DNA from: Eretmocerus hayati
Taxonomy: Eukaryota; Arthropoda; Insecta; Hymenoptera; Aphelinidae
Direction: 5' to 3'
Length of the DNA stretch: 64,000 nucleotides
NCBI GenBank assembly: GCA_029851415.1
Contig: CM056742.1
Coordinates: 156,927,121 to 156,991,120 of the forward strand
The position numbers and the translations under genes are program-made. The number at the start of each line of letters is the position of its first letter. Within the stretch, counting starts at the first letter, position 1. Below are positions 35,722 through 48,129 of the stretch, one piece after another. Below the pieces are notes generated by a model, which did no database searches, had not been told where the DNA came from, and saw only the letters and a program-made list of their open reading frames with translations.

Positions 35722-36602
35722 GTTCTGACGGTAAAATTTACAATTTAATTTCATCCGCGGTCACGGTGGTGCTCATATGTAGATATAAGTACGCACTCTG
35801 TATTTGGCTTATATGAGCTTTTTTTTGCATATGCAATGAGTATAAGCGTCAGGCGCACGCATGTTCGAAGGAAAAATGTTCTGAATATTTGTGTGAGCTA
35901 ATTTCGTGCCATGCTCGATTCTAATTGGAAAATTGTTGGAAATCTGATTAAACGAGATGAGATATTGAAACTTTGGATGATTAAGAGTTCATATTTGTAG
36001 TAATTTTGTTAGATATATCAATTAATTGAATTCGTGAGGATAACTGTTGGGATAATTTTGTTTCTTTGACGTATGAAGAATGATGGAATAGGATGTTTTA
36101 ATGGGACTCTGGAGACCTGTTTGTGGATCAGAGGGTGTTCGAAGGGTTCACTATGATCGAACAGTCACGATTTTTATGCTGAGAAAAATCACTAAGAACA
36201 TATTCTCTCAGAGTGTGTGCATAAATAGAGTGTAAAATGAGTAAGCGCAAGTGTGGGCGCGATGTGAAAAGTATGGGACTGATAAGTCAAGACACGGTCA
36301 CGAGGTGGGCACCGGCGCGGGCGCAGGCGCAATTTTAGGGTACAAGCAGTGCAGCTGTCCACTGCTTGCCTGCAGGCTGTTGCTAACTACCGATTTTTGA
36401 GCCGCGAGCTAAATCATCAGATGCCCATGATGGCCAATGAATTTTGAATGTATCACTCGCGTGATCTCGAGGGGAAATCGTGGCTCATTGAACCTTGCTC
36501 CTGCTGCGAATATTTTCTCGAATGTTCGCAAGCTCGTGAAACTACAAAAAAGAAAATTCAATACTTTTTTCATCAGTTTCAATCGTGAACGAGAGGTGCT
36601 AC

Positions 36603-36676
36603 CCACCAGGTAGCGTCACTGTCGATCGCAAGGGTGCAATTGGCCACCCTTGCAATCGCGAGTGTCGCCATCTGAC
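36603..36676. promoter_or_regulatory. Hairpin flanked by two outward CTCF-like words (speculative)
   Basis: CGCAAGGGTG and CACCCTTGC form a stem around CAATTGGC, and pairing continues outward imperfectly. On the left is CCACCAGGTAGCG. On the right, read on the other strand, is CAGATGGCGACA. Both are near the CTCF core CCASYAGRKGGCR, each with deviations. This could be coincidence. Confidence 0.25.
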
Positions 36677-39217
36677 TATCGATGCAGCTGTTAGCAATTC
36701 TTACTGTGATATTTTTCATTCATAGCTTGTGAATGGACAAATTGCTAAACTTGAAGAAAAATCTGAAAATTAAACAATCCCGAATCATCAATTAAAACTA
36801 GTAAGTGAATATAAAATACACGAATCAATAATTTCTTGCATAGAACAAAATCAAAGAACCCAATGCTTCCTTTGAATTCAATAAATAATCAAGCAAATAA
36901 TCATCAAGAAAATTTCATTAGTTGACTCTCATTCTATCATGTCTGTCGGTCTATTCACACTGCATCAAATGGATGGTCGCATTATTTTGGCCACTGACCA
37001 GAGCCAGCTCAACAACTTCCAACCCTCACTTGAAAACACAATCAAGAGTCGTGAAGCCATGCAAGCTCTCTATGCTACCCTTGTAATATAATGGTATTTC
37101 GCAACATAGCTACAGGCCTTTTCAAAATATACCCTTTATCATTACACTCGACACGGCTAAATTGCCTCAGTTTGGATGATACTCGTATACACGCTTCTGA
37201 TGTGTTACACTTTACCAAGTTCTCCACGCTCTCGGCGCGCTTATAATAATTCATCACACCCTGAGCAAAACTCAAAGACGACGAGTATTACCCGAAACAG
37301 TAGAGACCATGCGACATTACACTTACACAGACATACTCAAGAAACTTATCATATTAGGCTTACATCCGTTGCATATGACATCCATTAAATGTATCGCAGT
37401 CTCATATTAATTGACGAGTTACAAATGGAAATTTTCTATAATGTGGAAACAAGTATGAGATATAGCACACTTTTTATTTTGACTAAATATAATGATGAAT
37501 GTCTCTTTTGTGGGTCATTTTGTTGGAAAAAGTTGACAGACTGGTGAGCAGAAGAGAAACATACATAGAGGATAAGTTGTAACAGAGTTTGCATGGAATT
37601 TGTAGGCGTTCATCACTGTACGAAGCGATGATGTAAAGCTTTGCAATGTAGTGAATTTGAATGAAGTTAAATGAGACAGAGCGTAGTATACTGTTGGATG
37701 TAAGTAAAGTTACACAGGCTCTCAAAGTGCTGATTCTGCAGGTGTGACGATACTGAGTTGGACAAAGTTGAGCTACGAAAATTTGGCTATTTTATCACTT
37801 CATTACATGTAGTTGGAGACCGGAGCCAAGTTAATACTGGTAGTCTGGTAATACTGTAATTAGTTAATGATCGTCGTTATATGGTAATGAGCAACTCCTC
37901 TTCAAAGCTTACATCTGAGCTTACAATTTCATGATTCATGCTGTAACCAGAATTGCGGGAACTTTTTGTATGGAAATCGGGCAGAAGTTGTTATCAAAGG
38001 GTATTCATAAATTTTCGAGTACGATTCCTGGAGATTTCAATCCTACTTTTTACAGATATGTTATGATCGCTCAACGGATTATGACTTAAGATTGATTAAT
38101 CACTCGATATCTCCACTGGACTGCTGAAAATTTTCAAAAGCATTTTTGGTTTGACAAGATATTGCCTACAATTGATGAAATGAGTATATTTGATAGTTAG
38201 TTAAAAGAGTTTTACATTTGTTTGAATATTCATTGGAAAATCGTACGAGATGATTCTTGGATGAATCTTTAGCTCTCGAAACTGCAAATTCTCATTCACT
38301 CGAGATAACGATACAATTTTGTACAGCGTTATTGCAATGAATACAATCGTATCATCTTTAACTTAACACCAGAAATTGCAACAATCCAGTCAAAGAGAAC
38401 AACAATATCTTGAAAACCATTCCCTGTAAGATAAAAGTACCCCAATGATAAAGCCAACACCAATTGAGAATCTGTATGGCCATTATTGCAGTCGTCGAGT
38501 CAGATGGGAAAGCTTGAACGCTCTTGCGAGGCTGCGTTTATACATTTTGCGGTCTCGACTCGACGCGCGGGACGAGTTGGCGTCGCGGATAGGACCGGTC
38601 CGGCGAGATAAGTAATCCGTGCCTCCGGCTTTGCGCAACTTTATACTGAAGAACTTTATATGACGAGATGTGAGAGAAATACACTCTAAAAATAACCCAA
38701 CGTCGTCGTTGCATGGTCAGGTAACATCACCTGAACAGAACTGGTCAATATATGCTTTTACGGGTAAGAGAGAAAATCTTGCTGTGTTATTATGGTCACT
38801 GATATGCTGGTGGTTCAGAGATTGTGAGGAAAGGTTCAGTTATGAAGACGATTATATGCTTTAAAATTTGGTGCCACAGTATTTGCTTGGACGAACGGTT
38901 CACCGTATCAAATTATACCGATTTTATACGCGCAATGAAGAAGATTCGAGGAGATTTGATAACACTGATTTTTCAGGAAATGCCGCATTTTTCAATAAAG
39001 TTGAATGGCAGCAAACTTTAATTGAGAAAATAAAAAAAGTCAGGATGGATTTCTAAATTCAATTCAAAATTTTTGAAGAGTGCGATTTTCTCCGGATGTA
39101 TCTGACGCAACAAAAAAAGTTTTCTTCGAGACAAACTTGAAAATCGGAAAGTATGACTTTCATCCTTGTTCAACTGTACATGTTTCATATCAAAGTTTTG
39201 CAAGATCAGTGTATTTC

Positions 39218-40355
39218 CACGCATGGGGTGACATACAGTACTTCGAATTTCACAGGAGTGGAATTTCAGATCGGATGATTCTTTTTTCGTTTTCTTTTCC
39301 CTTTTCTTCCCCTCAATGGTCAACGATTCTGTTGAGATTGAAATTATTTGATGAAGAACTCCCCCAAAATTCGATTGAGAATCACCAACCGAGTACTAAT
39401 GCAGCACCAGTCCAAGACTCTAGCGGCAGTTCCGCGACAGTTCTACAGGACTTGAGCCTACCGAGACAGTATACTAGCGCGGTAGTACAAATTCGAGACT
39501 GATACGAATGCTTCACGACACTATTTCAGAACTTGAATGGTACTACAATAATACTAGCGCAGTGGTACCAGTTCGAGAATGATACGGGAGCTTCACGACA
39601 CCTTTTCGGAACTTGGAATGGGACCTCGACAGTACTAGCTCCGTGATTCCAATTCGAGACTGATCCGGGAGCTTCGCGACACGATTTCGGAATTTGGGTG
39701 GTACCACAATAGCACTAACGCAGCAGTACCAGTTCAAGATTCACTTGGCTGGTTCGTAAGAATGATACGACTATACTAGTACTTTTGTGGTACCATCCAA
39801 GTCCCGTAAAAGTGTCGCGAAACTTCCGTATCAATTTCGAACTGGTACTGCTGCGCTATAGTACTATTGTGGTGCAATCCAAGTCCCGAAAAAGTGTCGC
39901 GAAGGTTCCGTATCAGTCTCGAACTGGTACTGCTGCCTTACAGCTGTTGCGGTATCATTCAAGTTCCGAGTTAGTTTCGCGGAGCTCCCGTATCAGTCTT
40001 AAACTGGTACCACTTCGGTAGTACTATTGCGGTACCATCCAAGTTCCGAACAAGTTGTGCCAAGCCTCCATATCAGTCTCGAATTGGTATTGCTGCGCTA
40101 GTACTGTCATGGTACCGCTTAAATTCTGTAGAACTTTTGCAGAACTGTCGCATTAGTCTTGGACTGTTATTGCATTAGTATTAGGTTGATGATTCTCAAT
40201 TGGGTTTCGGGGGAAATCCTCTTCTTCAAAAAATTCTGATCTCAACAAAATCCATCCACCATTGGGAAGTAGAGAGAAAGGATGAATGAAAACAATATAT
40301 AAATAAAAAATAATCATCCGATCTGAAATTTGATGTATTTTCACCCCAATGTGAC
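39218..40355. mobile_element. Foldback element whose arms are tandem arrays of about 80-bp units
   Basis: Outer arms 39221-39420 and 40150-40350 are complementary (GGAATTTCAGATCGGATGAT with ATCATCCGATCTGAAATTTG). Inside, the left arm carries about four copies of a roughly 80-bp unit with GTGGTACCAGTTCGAGACTG. The right arm carries about five copies of the same unit reversed (CAGTCTCGAACTGGTACTGC). The centre is near 39750. This architecture is known from foldback (FB) transposons. Both outer arms translate, in mirror, to related peptides ending ENHQPSTNAAPVQD and ENHQPNTNAITVQD. Confidence 0.85.
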
Positions 40356-40504
40356 CTTACAGAGGGCTACGTCTAAGGGCAAGATGAGTGGTTACGCTTG
40401 ACAGAGTAGCTAATACATATTGTAAATGGGTGTAGCCAATGTACGACTGCCGAATTCGTTCATGAATGGAACTCTACCTATAATACTATAGACATATTAC
40501 TAAC

Positions 40505-40527
40505 TATATATATATATATATATATAT
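40505..40527. repeat. (AT)n microsatellite
   Basis: About 23 bases of AT dinucleotides. Confidence 0.95.
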
Positions 40528-41784
40528 GCACAGACGTAGTTGCATTCAAGTGTTTCGAAGCGGAAAAGTAACGAACTGCATCACCAAAAGGCATCAGTAT
40601 TGTAGAAGCAACATATAAGCGAGCTGTGCATCGCTGAGAAAAGCATCAGACTGTTTACCTATATATTCGACTTCTAAAGCTTCGAAGCTCATCTAAAGCT
40701 CGGCTGAATCGGATGAGGGCCTCGGTTCACTCTCTCTCAGCCCTTAAGCGCCACGTGGACCGGAAACTCTGAACGTTTCACTCGTGAATCCTCACAATGT
40801 ATACATATAACCTCACTCTGTTCTCATACTGCTGAGATTCCAACACAAGGCTATGAGCAGCTATTATATGGGGGGCAACAATCAAAGAGCGGTACACAAG
40901 AGCGTGGCTGCCCATCAAGAGGTCGGTTCAGTCTTCAAATGATGAAATGTATAGGTATAGGTATAACTCGATTGTTTAGAGGTTAAGCGATAGGACTGAA
41001 CCACTCTGAAGTGGGTTTTCTTGTCCTCCAGCTTCTGAGAGATGCCAATTAGCAATTTACTGTCTTTTCGTGTCCTTATGTAAAGATGTTTAGAGATGTG
41101 CTTTTTTACGCGTTTCCAGCACTATACTCGACTTTATGCTCCAGATACGAACGCGTGAGATTGCTCTCTTTCTATTCAAATACGAAATTGTTGACGCTGA
41201 GGCAAGTTGTATGTACAGTGTATTCACTCACGTGTGCTCATTTGCCGACTCTATATAATACGCAATTCGTACATCTACAGCGTATGTAATCAGGTATAGA
41301 GCTGTGCATTTTCGCGCGAACGAGATTATTTGCTTAGCTTTTCAGAGAGTTGCTTTGGTTTCGTTCCATTTCCATCCACTGGATGTATAGGTGTACCTCT
41401 CCTTGTACACCTGAATCGTAACTGTCTATAATTTAATGGAAAGTAGCGTAGAATCAATAAATGATGTATCTGAATGAATGGAAAAATGATCATGTTTTGA
41501 ATTTCATATCCCGTGTGTTCTTGTCATTATTGAGCCAGTGAGGTTCTTCAAGTCATTCGTTAACTTCAAGCTTTTCTTTTCATTCAATGTAGTTCTTTAT
41601 AATTATATCCTGTTGCGAAATCAAGTGGTCTGCGATACATGCGTGTAAAATTCGAATTTTTTCATTGCTGAGTAATTTTTTTTTGTCTATAAGTCCAAGG
41701 TGAGGATCGAAATCATCACGAAGATATGCGAGACCTGGATTGTCAGAAGAAAGTGGAAGAATCTCGCAAAAAGATGACACTTTA

Positions 41785-41816
<32 letters not shown>

Positions 41817-41832
41817 ACACACACACACACAC
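41785..41832. repeat. (CA)n microsatellite
   Basis: CA dinucleotides with a single G interruption (ACAGACAC). Confidence 0.97.
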
Positions 41833-43451
41833 GCCCGTATCAAAGAGTGCATCTTGCATTAGAACCCTACTCCATTGAAACTTGATTTCGTATTTCACAA
41901 GAATTGGGAAGCCTTAAAATACTTCAATAGCCACGTAACCCGAGCAATTTCTTGTGGTTCCGTCGAATAGAATGCGAACATGGCATTAAAATAAATTACT
42001 CTGCACCAAATTCAAATGCACAAAATCGATCATTGAGTATCACCTCAAAATATAGTGCAAACTTCAGAATTCTATACTCAACTGCCGGCAACCGAGTATA
42101 TACAGCTTTTGTCGTCTAAGCTTTTGTGAATTGAAGATTTTGAATCAATATAAGAGAGCAACGATCTGGGGTCAAATTATCCATATCATTACTTCATTGT
42201 CAGTCTTCTTTCCTTGTATTTATTGGTAGCGTTGCGTCTTCTATAGTATGCTACGCGGTAATGGAAATTTTTTCAGAATTACCACGATTGTCGTAAATAT
42301 TCTTGGCGCTATATAGGTAAACTCATCGTTCCCCCAGCGAAATTAAAAGTACACAAGAATGTTTACGCGCGTTGAGAATCGAGTGTTTCTTTGATAGCGT
42401 GATCGTGACTTTACGACGTCTTCGTCGTTCAAGAAGAAGAATTTTACGGGGAATCACCCTGGAGATGTTGAAAATGTGAATTGATTTTTCCCTGCAATGA
42501 TTGAATCAACTATTGATTGCAATATAAAAATACGCTGCTAAATGAGATTAGCAGAATGCTTTCTCTTAGCGAAATAGTTTAAGAGGTTCATTGAAACTAA
42601 TGAGAAATTTGCAAAACTGATCAAATTCCAAAATGATGATTGGGATTCCTACAAAATAGTTTTATTTTTTAATCTAATTTAATTTAAATAGTATTCGGAA
42701 AGGTTTCAAGTGAGAGAGATTGAAAAATCATGATCAAAGTCTTGGGATAAACATTTTCTAAATTTGACTGTGATATACAGGAGCCAAATTTTTGTAGGAA
42801 TTTTGCCCTTCTTTCAACTGGTCTTTCCTCAACAGACGGTTTTTACACCGTTCCATCATTTAATATGAATTGATGCACGAATACTTCAATTCTTTTCGAA
42901 ATAATTGCGTTGTTCGTAAGTGTACTTTCTTAAGAAACTTATTCTGGTAGTGAGTGTGATTTACTAACCATCATCACGCTAAATACCAGTGCAAATTGCC
43001 ATCTCGACTGTAAAGTCCTCGAATTGCTGAGCAGCTCGTGTTAGTAGAAGCGTCTTGCTATACTTTTTACGCCCGCAATGAATCGGAATGTGCCAATTGA
43101 CCCAGATGCAACTGCTCTTCCTTGATCAATCCTATTACCATGAAAAAATAGTTTTAAAAAAAAGTACGAAGTTCTAACTTTTATCGATATAGTCAAATAA
43201 CCATCGACAATATTCATCTGCCAAAAATTAATATAACTATATGGTTCATGTATTTTTGCCATAGTGTAAATAAATTACTCGTGAGAAATTTAGCATCAAA
43301 ACAAGTGTAAAAGCGCATCAGAGAACATAAGCTGTTAATTTATATCCATCACCGTCGTTTAGAGCGTCAAGTACGTTGACTCTTGAGCAAACAATAAACG
43401 ACGCGGCTGTGAATTAACGCGAACAGACGCGTCGCTCATAATCGAGCCACT

Positions 43452-45560
43452 TATATATGGGCCATTTCGGAGCATTTCGACGAATGCCTGCACCAGGGGG
43501 GTCTGGAAAAAATCCGCAAAAATTTTTTTCTGTTAGTACTATGTTGATATAGTACAAAAAAATTTTTTTTGAATTTTTTCGAAGGCCCCCGTGGGCCCTA
43601 GGGCCCATAAAAGGCCTATTTTTGGCCCCTTTTTAGCCTATCTTGGGAGAATCATAGCTCCGACCTGGTTCAATTTTTTTCAACGTACTTGGGCGCATTT
43701 TCTTCGTCAAGACTAGTACTTTCAAGAAAAAAATTGTCCGCGACCAAAAATTCAGCCTAGCAACTTCTGCAAGCTATTTACTAAAGGCAGATTTTAGCGA
43801 TTTTTAGGCCTTCTTCCAAGTGATCTAGCTCCTACTAGACATGTGATAATCGACTTTTGCAGGTAGTCATTTTGAAGGTCTTGAAAAAACCTACAATTTG
43901 ACTACCTGCAAAAGTCGATTATCGTACTTTTTATAGGAGCTATAGCCGATACAAGTTGAGCAGTTTTGTAAAAACACCAAACTTTAAGCTCAATTTAAAA
44001 AAATCACTTTTTTTTTTTCGAGGTCTAACCTATGAGAAAATGTTCCTAAAAGCCCCAACTACCAACCCCAAAAATAATCTGAGTGGGATATTCAATTCTC
44101 GATTTTATTCAGCCAATTTAAAACACCTTTTTTTAACTTTTTGCTTAAAATGCCAACACAGGCATGGCTCGCATATGCTTCCATCTGAGTTTTTGTGCAC
44201 CAATCTGGGTGGAATTACTCCCCAAAGTACCCCCAAATATGTGTGAGAACTTCCGAAGGCGAGCCTCAAGCCAGAAGCGAGCTGGAGGTTCAATCCATCA
44301 GGTCCAAAATGGGCATTATTTCGTCTAATTTCGGGCAGGCGAGCGAGGGCTCGATTCCTCGTGTTTCTGCTCACAAACGAGACAAGTGGCTAAAATGGGG
44401 ATTCAAACATGTTATTCCGACTCAAAATGACCATCTAAACACGATGCCGGGGTCGATTTAGCCCTAAATCATCGTCATTTTGCAGTAGAGGCGCAAAACC
44501 TGTGATTACGGAGTTTAACGCCGTTTGAGGATTGGATGATATCCTAGGCACGAATTGACCCCGGCATCGTGTTCAGATGGTCATTTTGAGTCGGAATAAC
44601 ATGTTTGAATCCCCATTTTAGCCACTTGTCTCGTTTGTGAGCAGAAACACGGGGAATCGAGCCCTCGCTCGCCTGCCCGAAATTAGACGAAATAATGCCC
44701 ATTTTGGACCTGATGGATTGAACCTCCAGCTCGCTTCTGGCTTGAGGCTCGCCTTCGGAAGTTCTCACACATATTTGGGGGTACTTTGGGGAGTAATTCC
44801 ACCCAGATTGGTGCACAAAAACTCAGATGGAAGCATATGCGAGCCATGCCTGTGTTGGCATTTTAAGCAAAAAGTCAAAAAAAGGTGTTTTAAATTGGCT
44901 GAATAAAATCGAGAATTGAATATCCCACTCAGATTATTTTTGGGGTTGGTAGTTGGGGCTTTTAGGAACATTTTCTCATAGGTTAGACCTCGAAAAAAAA
45001 AAAGTGATTTTTTTAAATTGAGCTTAAAGTTTGGTGTTTTTACAAAACTGCTCAACTTGTATCGGCTATAGCTCCTATAAAAAGTACGATAATCGACTTT
45101 TGCAGGTAGTCAAATTGTAGGTTTTTTCAAGACCTTCAAAATGACTACCTGCAAAAGTCGATTATCACATGTCTAGTAGGAGCTAGATCACTTGGAAGAA
45201 GGCCTAAAAATCGCTAAAATCTGCCTTTAGTAAATAGCTTGCAGAAGTTGCTAGGCTGAATTTTTGGTCGCGGACAATTTTTTTCTTGAAAGTACTAGTC
45301 TTGACGAAGAAAATGCGCCCAAGTACGTTGAAAAAAATTGAACCAGGTCGGAGCTATGATTCTCCCAAGATAGGCTAAAAAGGGGCCAAAAATAGGCCTT
45401 TTATGGGCCCTAGGGCCCACGGGGGCCTTCGAAAAAATTCAAAAAAAATTTTTTTGTACTATATTAACATAGTACTAACAGAAAAAAATTTTTGCGGATT
45501 TTTTCCAGACCCCCCTGGTGCAGGCATTTGTCGAAATGCTCCGAAATGGCCCATATATAT
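43452..45560. mobile_element. 2.1-kb near-perfect palindrome
   Basis: Arms of about 1.0 kb (43452-44456 and 44555-45560) are reverse complements with only scattered mismatches; two mirrored 96-codon frames even translate identically. The loop is about 98 bases. The ends read GGGCCATTTCGGAGCATTTC and its mirror. Each sits against an ATATAT run, so a target duplication cannot be resolved. Within each arm is a further hairpin (TGATAATCGACTTTTGCAGG pairing with CCTGCAAAAGTCGATTATC, 43846-43924 in the left arm). No transposase recognised. The low divergence indicates recent formation or ongoing homogenisation. Confidence 0.9.
43815..43940. repeat. Hairpin nested in the left arm of the 2.1-kb palindrome
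   Basis: TAGCTCCTACTAG...GATAATCGACTTTTGCAGG pairs with CCTGCAAAAGTCGATTATC...ATAGGAGCTA. It is mirrored in the right arm at about 45075-45195. Similar words occur in the palindrome at 51.1-52.6 kb. Confidence 0.8.
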
Positions 45561-47917
45561 CCTCGTTGTGACCACATCGCAGACGCACACAATTACAAAT
45601 AATAATTTTAAAAATATAGGGAACAATATTAGAGCAGCTGTATGGTGACCCTCGAGTCGAGAACAAATCTTGCCTTGATCATCATTAGAAATACCTATAT
45701 ACATTCTTCTCGATTGTACTGTAGATTCGCTTTTGAGATAAATCCACGGATCGAGTAATTGCTGAGGAACAAGGTGTATCGCTCTTGACCTTAGTATTTA
45801 ATTGATCGACACGTGAGATCTTAACCTTATCCTTCGACGTTTTCCTTTGCTCTAGAGTAATTTATCGGAACGAGCTTTTAATCGTTTACTCTTCTCATTG
45901 GTGCGTTGTGCGACCATGACGTTCACTTCAAAATGAATATTTTCATGGACATCAAGTTGTAGTGTGCAGTTTGAAATGTTGAATCTGAATCTTTTTTCAG
46001 GATTGTCCCAACCTTCTAGAAATTTGTGCACAGTAATTGTGGTTAATTGTAGCAAAAACCTGTCATTTAGGCAATTTTTCTTCCAATTTATTGAATGAAA
46101 ATCGAATTTTTTTCAGAAATTTTGTCAAAATCCTGATCAGAATGGAAAAATTCGGAAAAAAGTTTCAATTCAGCAGACGAAACTTGAAATCCAGTCATTG
46201 TAAAATACATCATCACGTTCAGCCTTATTCATACGCGGTTATCAAGTCTTTTTTACCGTATATGAGAAACTTCTCGCCCAAGACACAATTTTTGTTCTTC
46301 TGTTCTTCACTTATAACCTCTCAACGAGCATTTCTCTCTTTCAAGAAGAATTCCTTGCTTCAAGCTTCAACTTAACGACTGGTTTCACGCCCGATTCTCA
46401 AGCCATTTCTCGTCGTCGTTTTCGTCACCTAGAGAGATTCGAAAGATATCTATATAAGCTCGTCTCGAGCTGCTCAGCGCACGATTTGCATTAATTGTTC
46501 TGGAAATGTTTACGGCACAGCTCGTATAACTGTTTCCTCACTCTCGCCTTGACTCTTGATGCGCATCGGATTATGCATCAGACGTATATATAAACATACA
46601 CACACACAAACATAGTGAAGAAGCTTGCAAGATCTTGAACCCATCTTGATTGCGTTGTTTTGCTGTATATACGAGTTTGCAGATGCCGAAATGTGTCGAG
46701 CTTGCAAGCTCTACCTTATAGCTTTCTCGAATGCTATAATACTAGTGTGATTTCTTGACACGAGGAATTTCAAATGCCTTTCGCTGTAAGATGATGGTGA
46801 GAGATGGGTTTTGGCTTATGCTAACGTTGTGGCCCGTTTGAATATCATTGATGAGCTTGCAAGGTATTCGTTAGAATGGAATGTTTTGTATTTATTTTTA
46901 CACCCAAGCTTGCGATTTCTATAGCTTTATGTGGTCAATTTCTATGGTCGTGTATTAATTGCATGTGAGGTAATTGAACGAAAAGAGGTGTAATGGAAAA
47001 TTGAACGTGCGATGATTCATCCTTTCTTATCTCATCGTTAAAATAATCCTATGGCATTGATAAATCATCCATTCGAGCGATAATTATCTTTCTATATAGC
47101 ATATGTGACCATCGGTCATTGCTTGCACCGCGATAAGGCTGGTGCACGTGTGAATCATGGAGCTTATTTCGAGAACGATTTTTTGACGACATTGATGACG
47201 TCTGTCGATGATTGATTTGTCGGTAAGAATTTCTTGATTCGGGTATGATATAATGATATTTTTCGACTATTTGGTGATCTCGAGATTAAGCAGGTGTCAA
47301 TATACTGTAACTTTCGCAGTCATTATCAAATTGTAGAAGATGTATTGCATAGACAAACGCTCCGATGATATGTTGCCTCTTGGCAACTCTTATGATGGAC
47401 TTGATCACTCGTTGCTGTGTTGTTTCACTGGGAGATATATTGTTGTGATGAAAGTATATTACAGGTGTCTGTGAGCTAATTTGAAGTATGATGCGACTTG
47501 CGAGTGTCGCGTGTGATGCAGTCCGAGATATTATATCGTCGACTGCTCGTTTAAATTGAGACTAGCTTGAAATTCTCACGTCTTGTTCGGGATAAAATAT
47601 CACTCTTCATAGTAGCTCAAAATGACCCTCTCTCTAAGTCTGTCGGCAAAAATTATTTGATCGCGCTGATCGTCTATTTGGGCAATAGACTCGCGGTTTT
47701 TTTTATTGTGTCACAGTTTGATTGTAGGATTACCAACACCTTGCTTCACTTTTACACCCTCGAGTTTCCCAATTATGAGTATAGTACTTAATTTTCCTTT
47801 CTTGTCGATGGCTGGCTCGATTACTTCTGCTACACTATGAAAAATTCGTTGTATATTCAACCAACATTTCAACCAGTGTGGTCGAAGTTTTTTGAATAAA
47901 TTTTTCTCAGTGTACAC
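45561..47917. other. AT-rich stretch, one coding-like frame
   Basis: Only the minus-strand frame at 45852-46115 stands out. No mobile element recognised. Confidence 0.45.
45852..46115 (-). CDS. Coding-like frame, unidentified
   Basis: A minus-strand frame of about 88 codons without an upstream ATG. It contains HKFLEGWDNPEKRFRFNI and HENIHFEVNVMVAQRTNEK and ends with a basic tail before TAG. Residue mix and codon choice are protein-like, but there is no domain I know and no clear splice acceptor. It could be a last exon or chance. Confidence 0.22.
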
Positions 47918-48129
47918 TAGGGTGTTCGTTATTTCTCGATATTTTCATAGTGATTTCGTCACCCCCTAGATGGCTTCTTTCTGACCAGAAATAAAGGTGA
48001 AAATTTTTCCAATTGTTGAACATTTTTTGCCTCCTCTCGAAGTTTTTACCTCCATTTCTGGCCAGAAAGAGGCCCTCTAGGCGATGACGAAGTCACAAAA
48101 AAATATTAGGAAGTAATGAACACTCCATA
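47918..48129. mobile_element. About 210-bp hairpin MITE
   Basis: TAGGGTGTTCGTTATTTC...CTTCTTTCTGACCAGAAAT pairs with ATTTCTGGCCAGAAAGAGGCCC...GAAGTAATGAACACTCCATA. TA flanks both ends. The loop is short and AT-rich. Typical of a small TA-inserting MITE. Confidence 0.8.

Larger units (their letters stand above)
40356..43451. other. No gene recognised; AT and CA microsatellites
   Basis: AT-rich sequence with the simple repeats at 40505-40527 and 41785-41832. No mobile element recognised. Confidence 0.5.

Noticed and set aside
43956..45055. Mirrored 96-codon frames as real duplicated genes
   Set aside because: The identity is explained by the palindrome. Codon use and sequence look non-coding and no domain is present.
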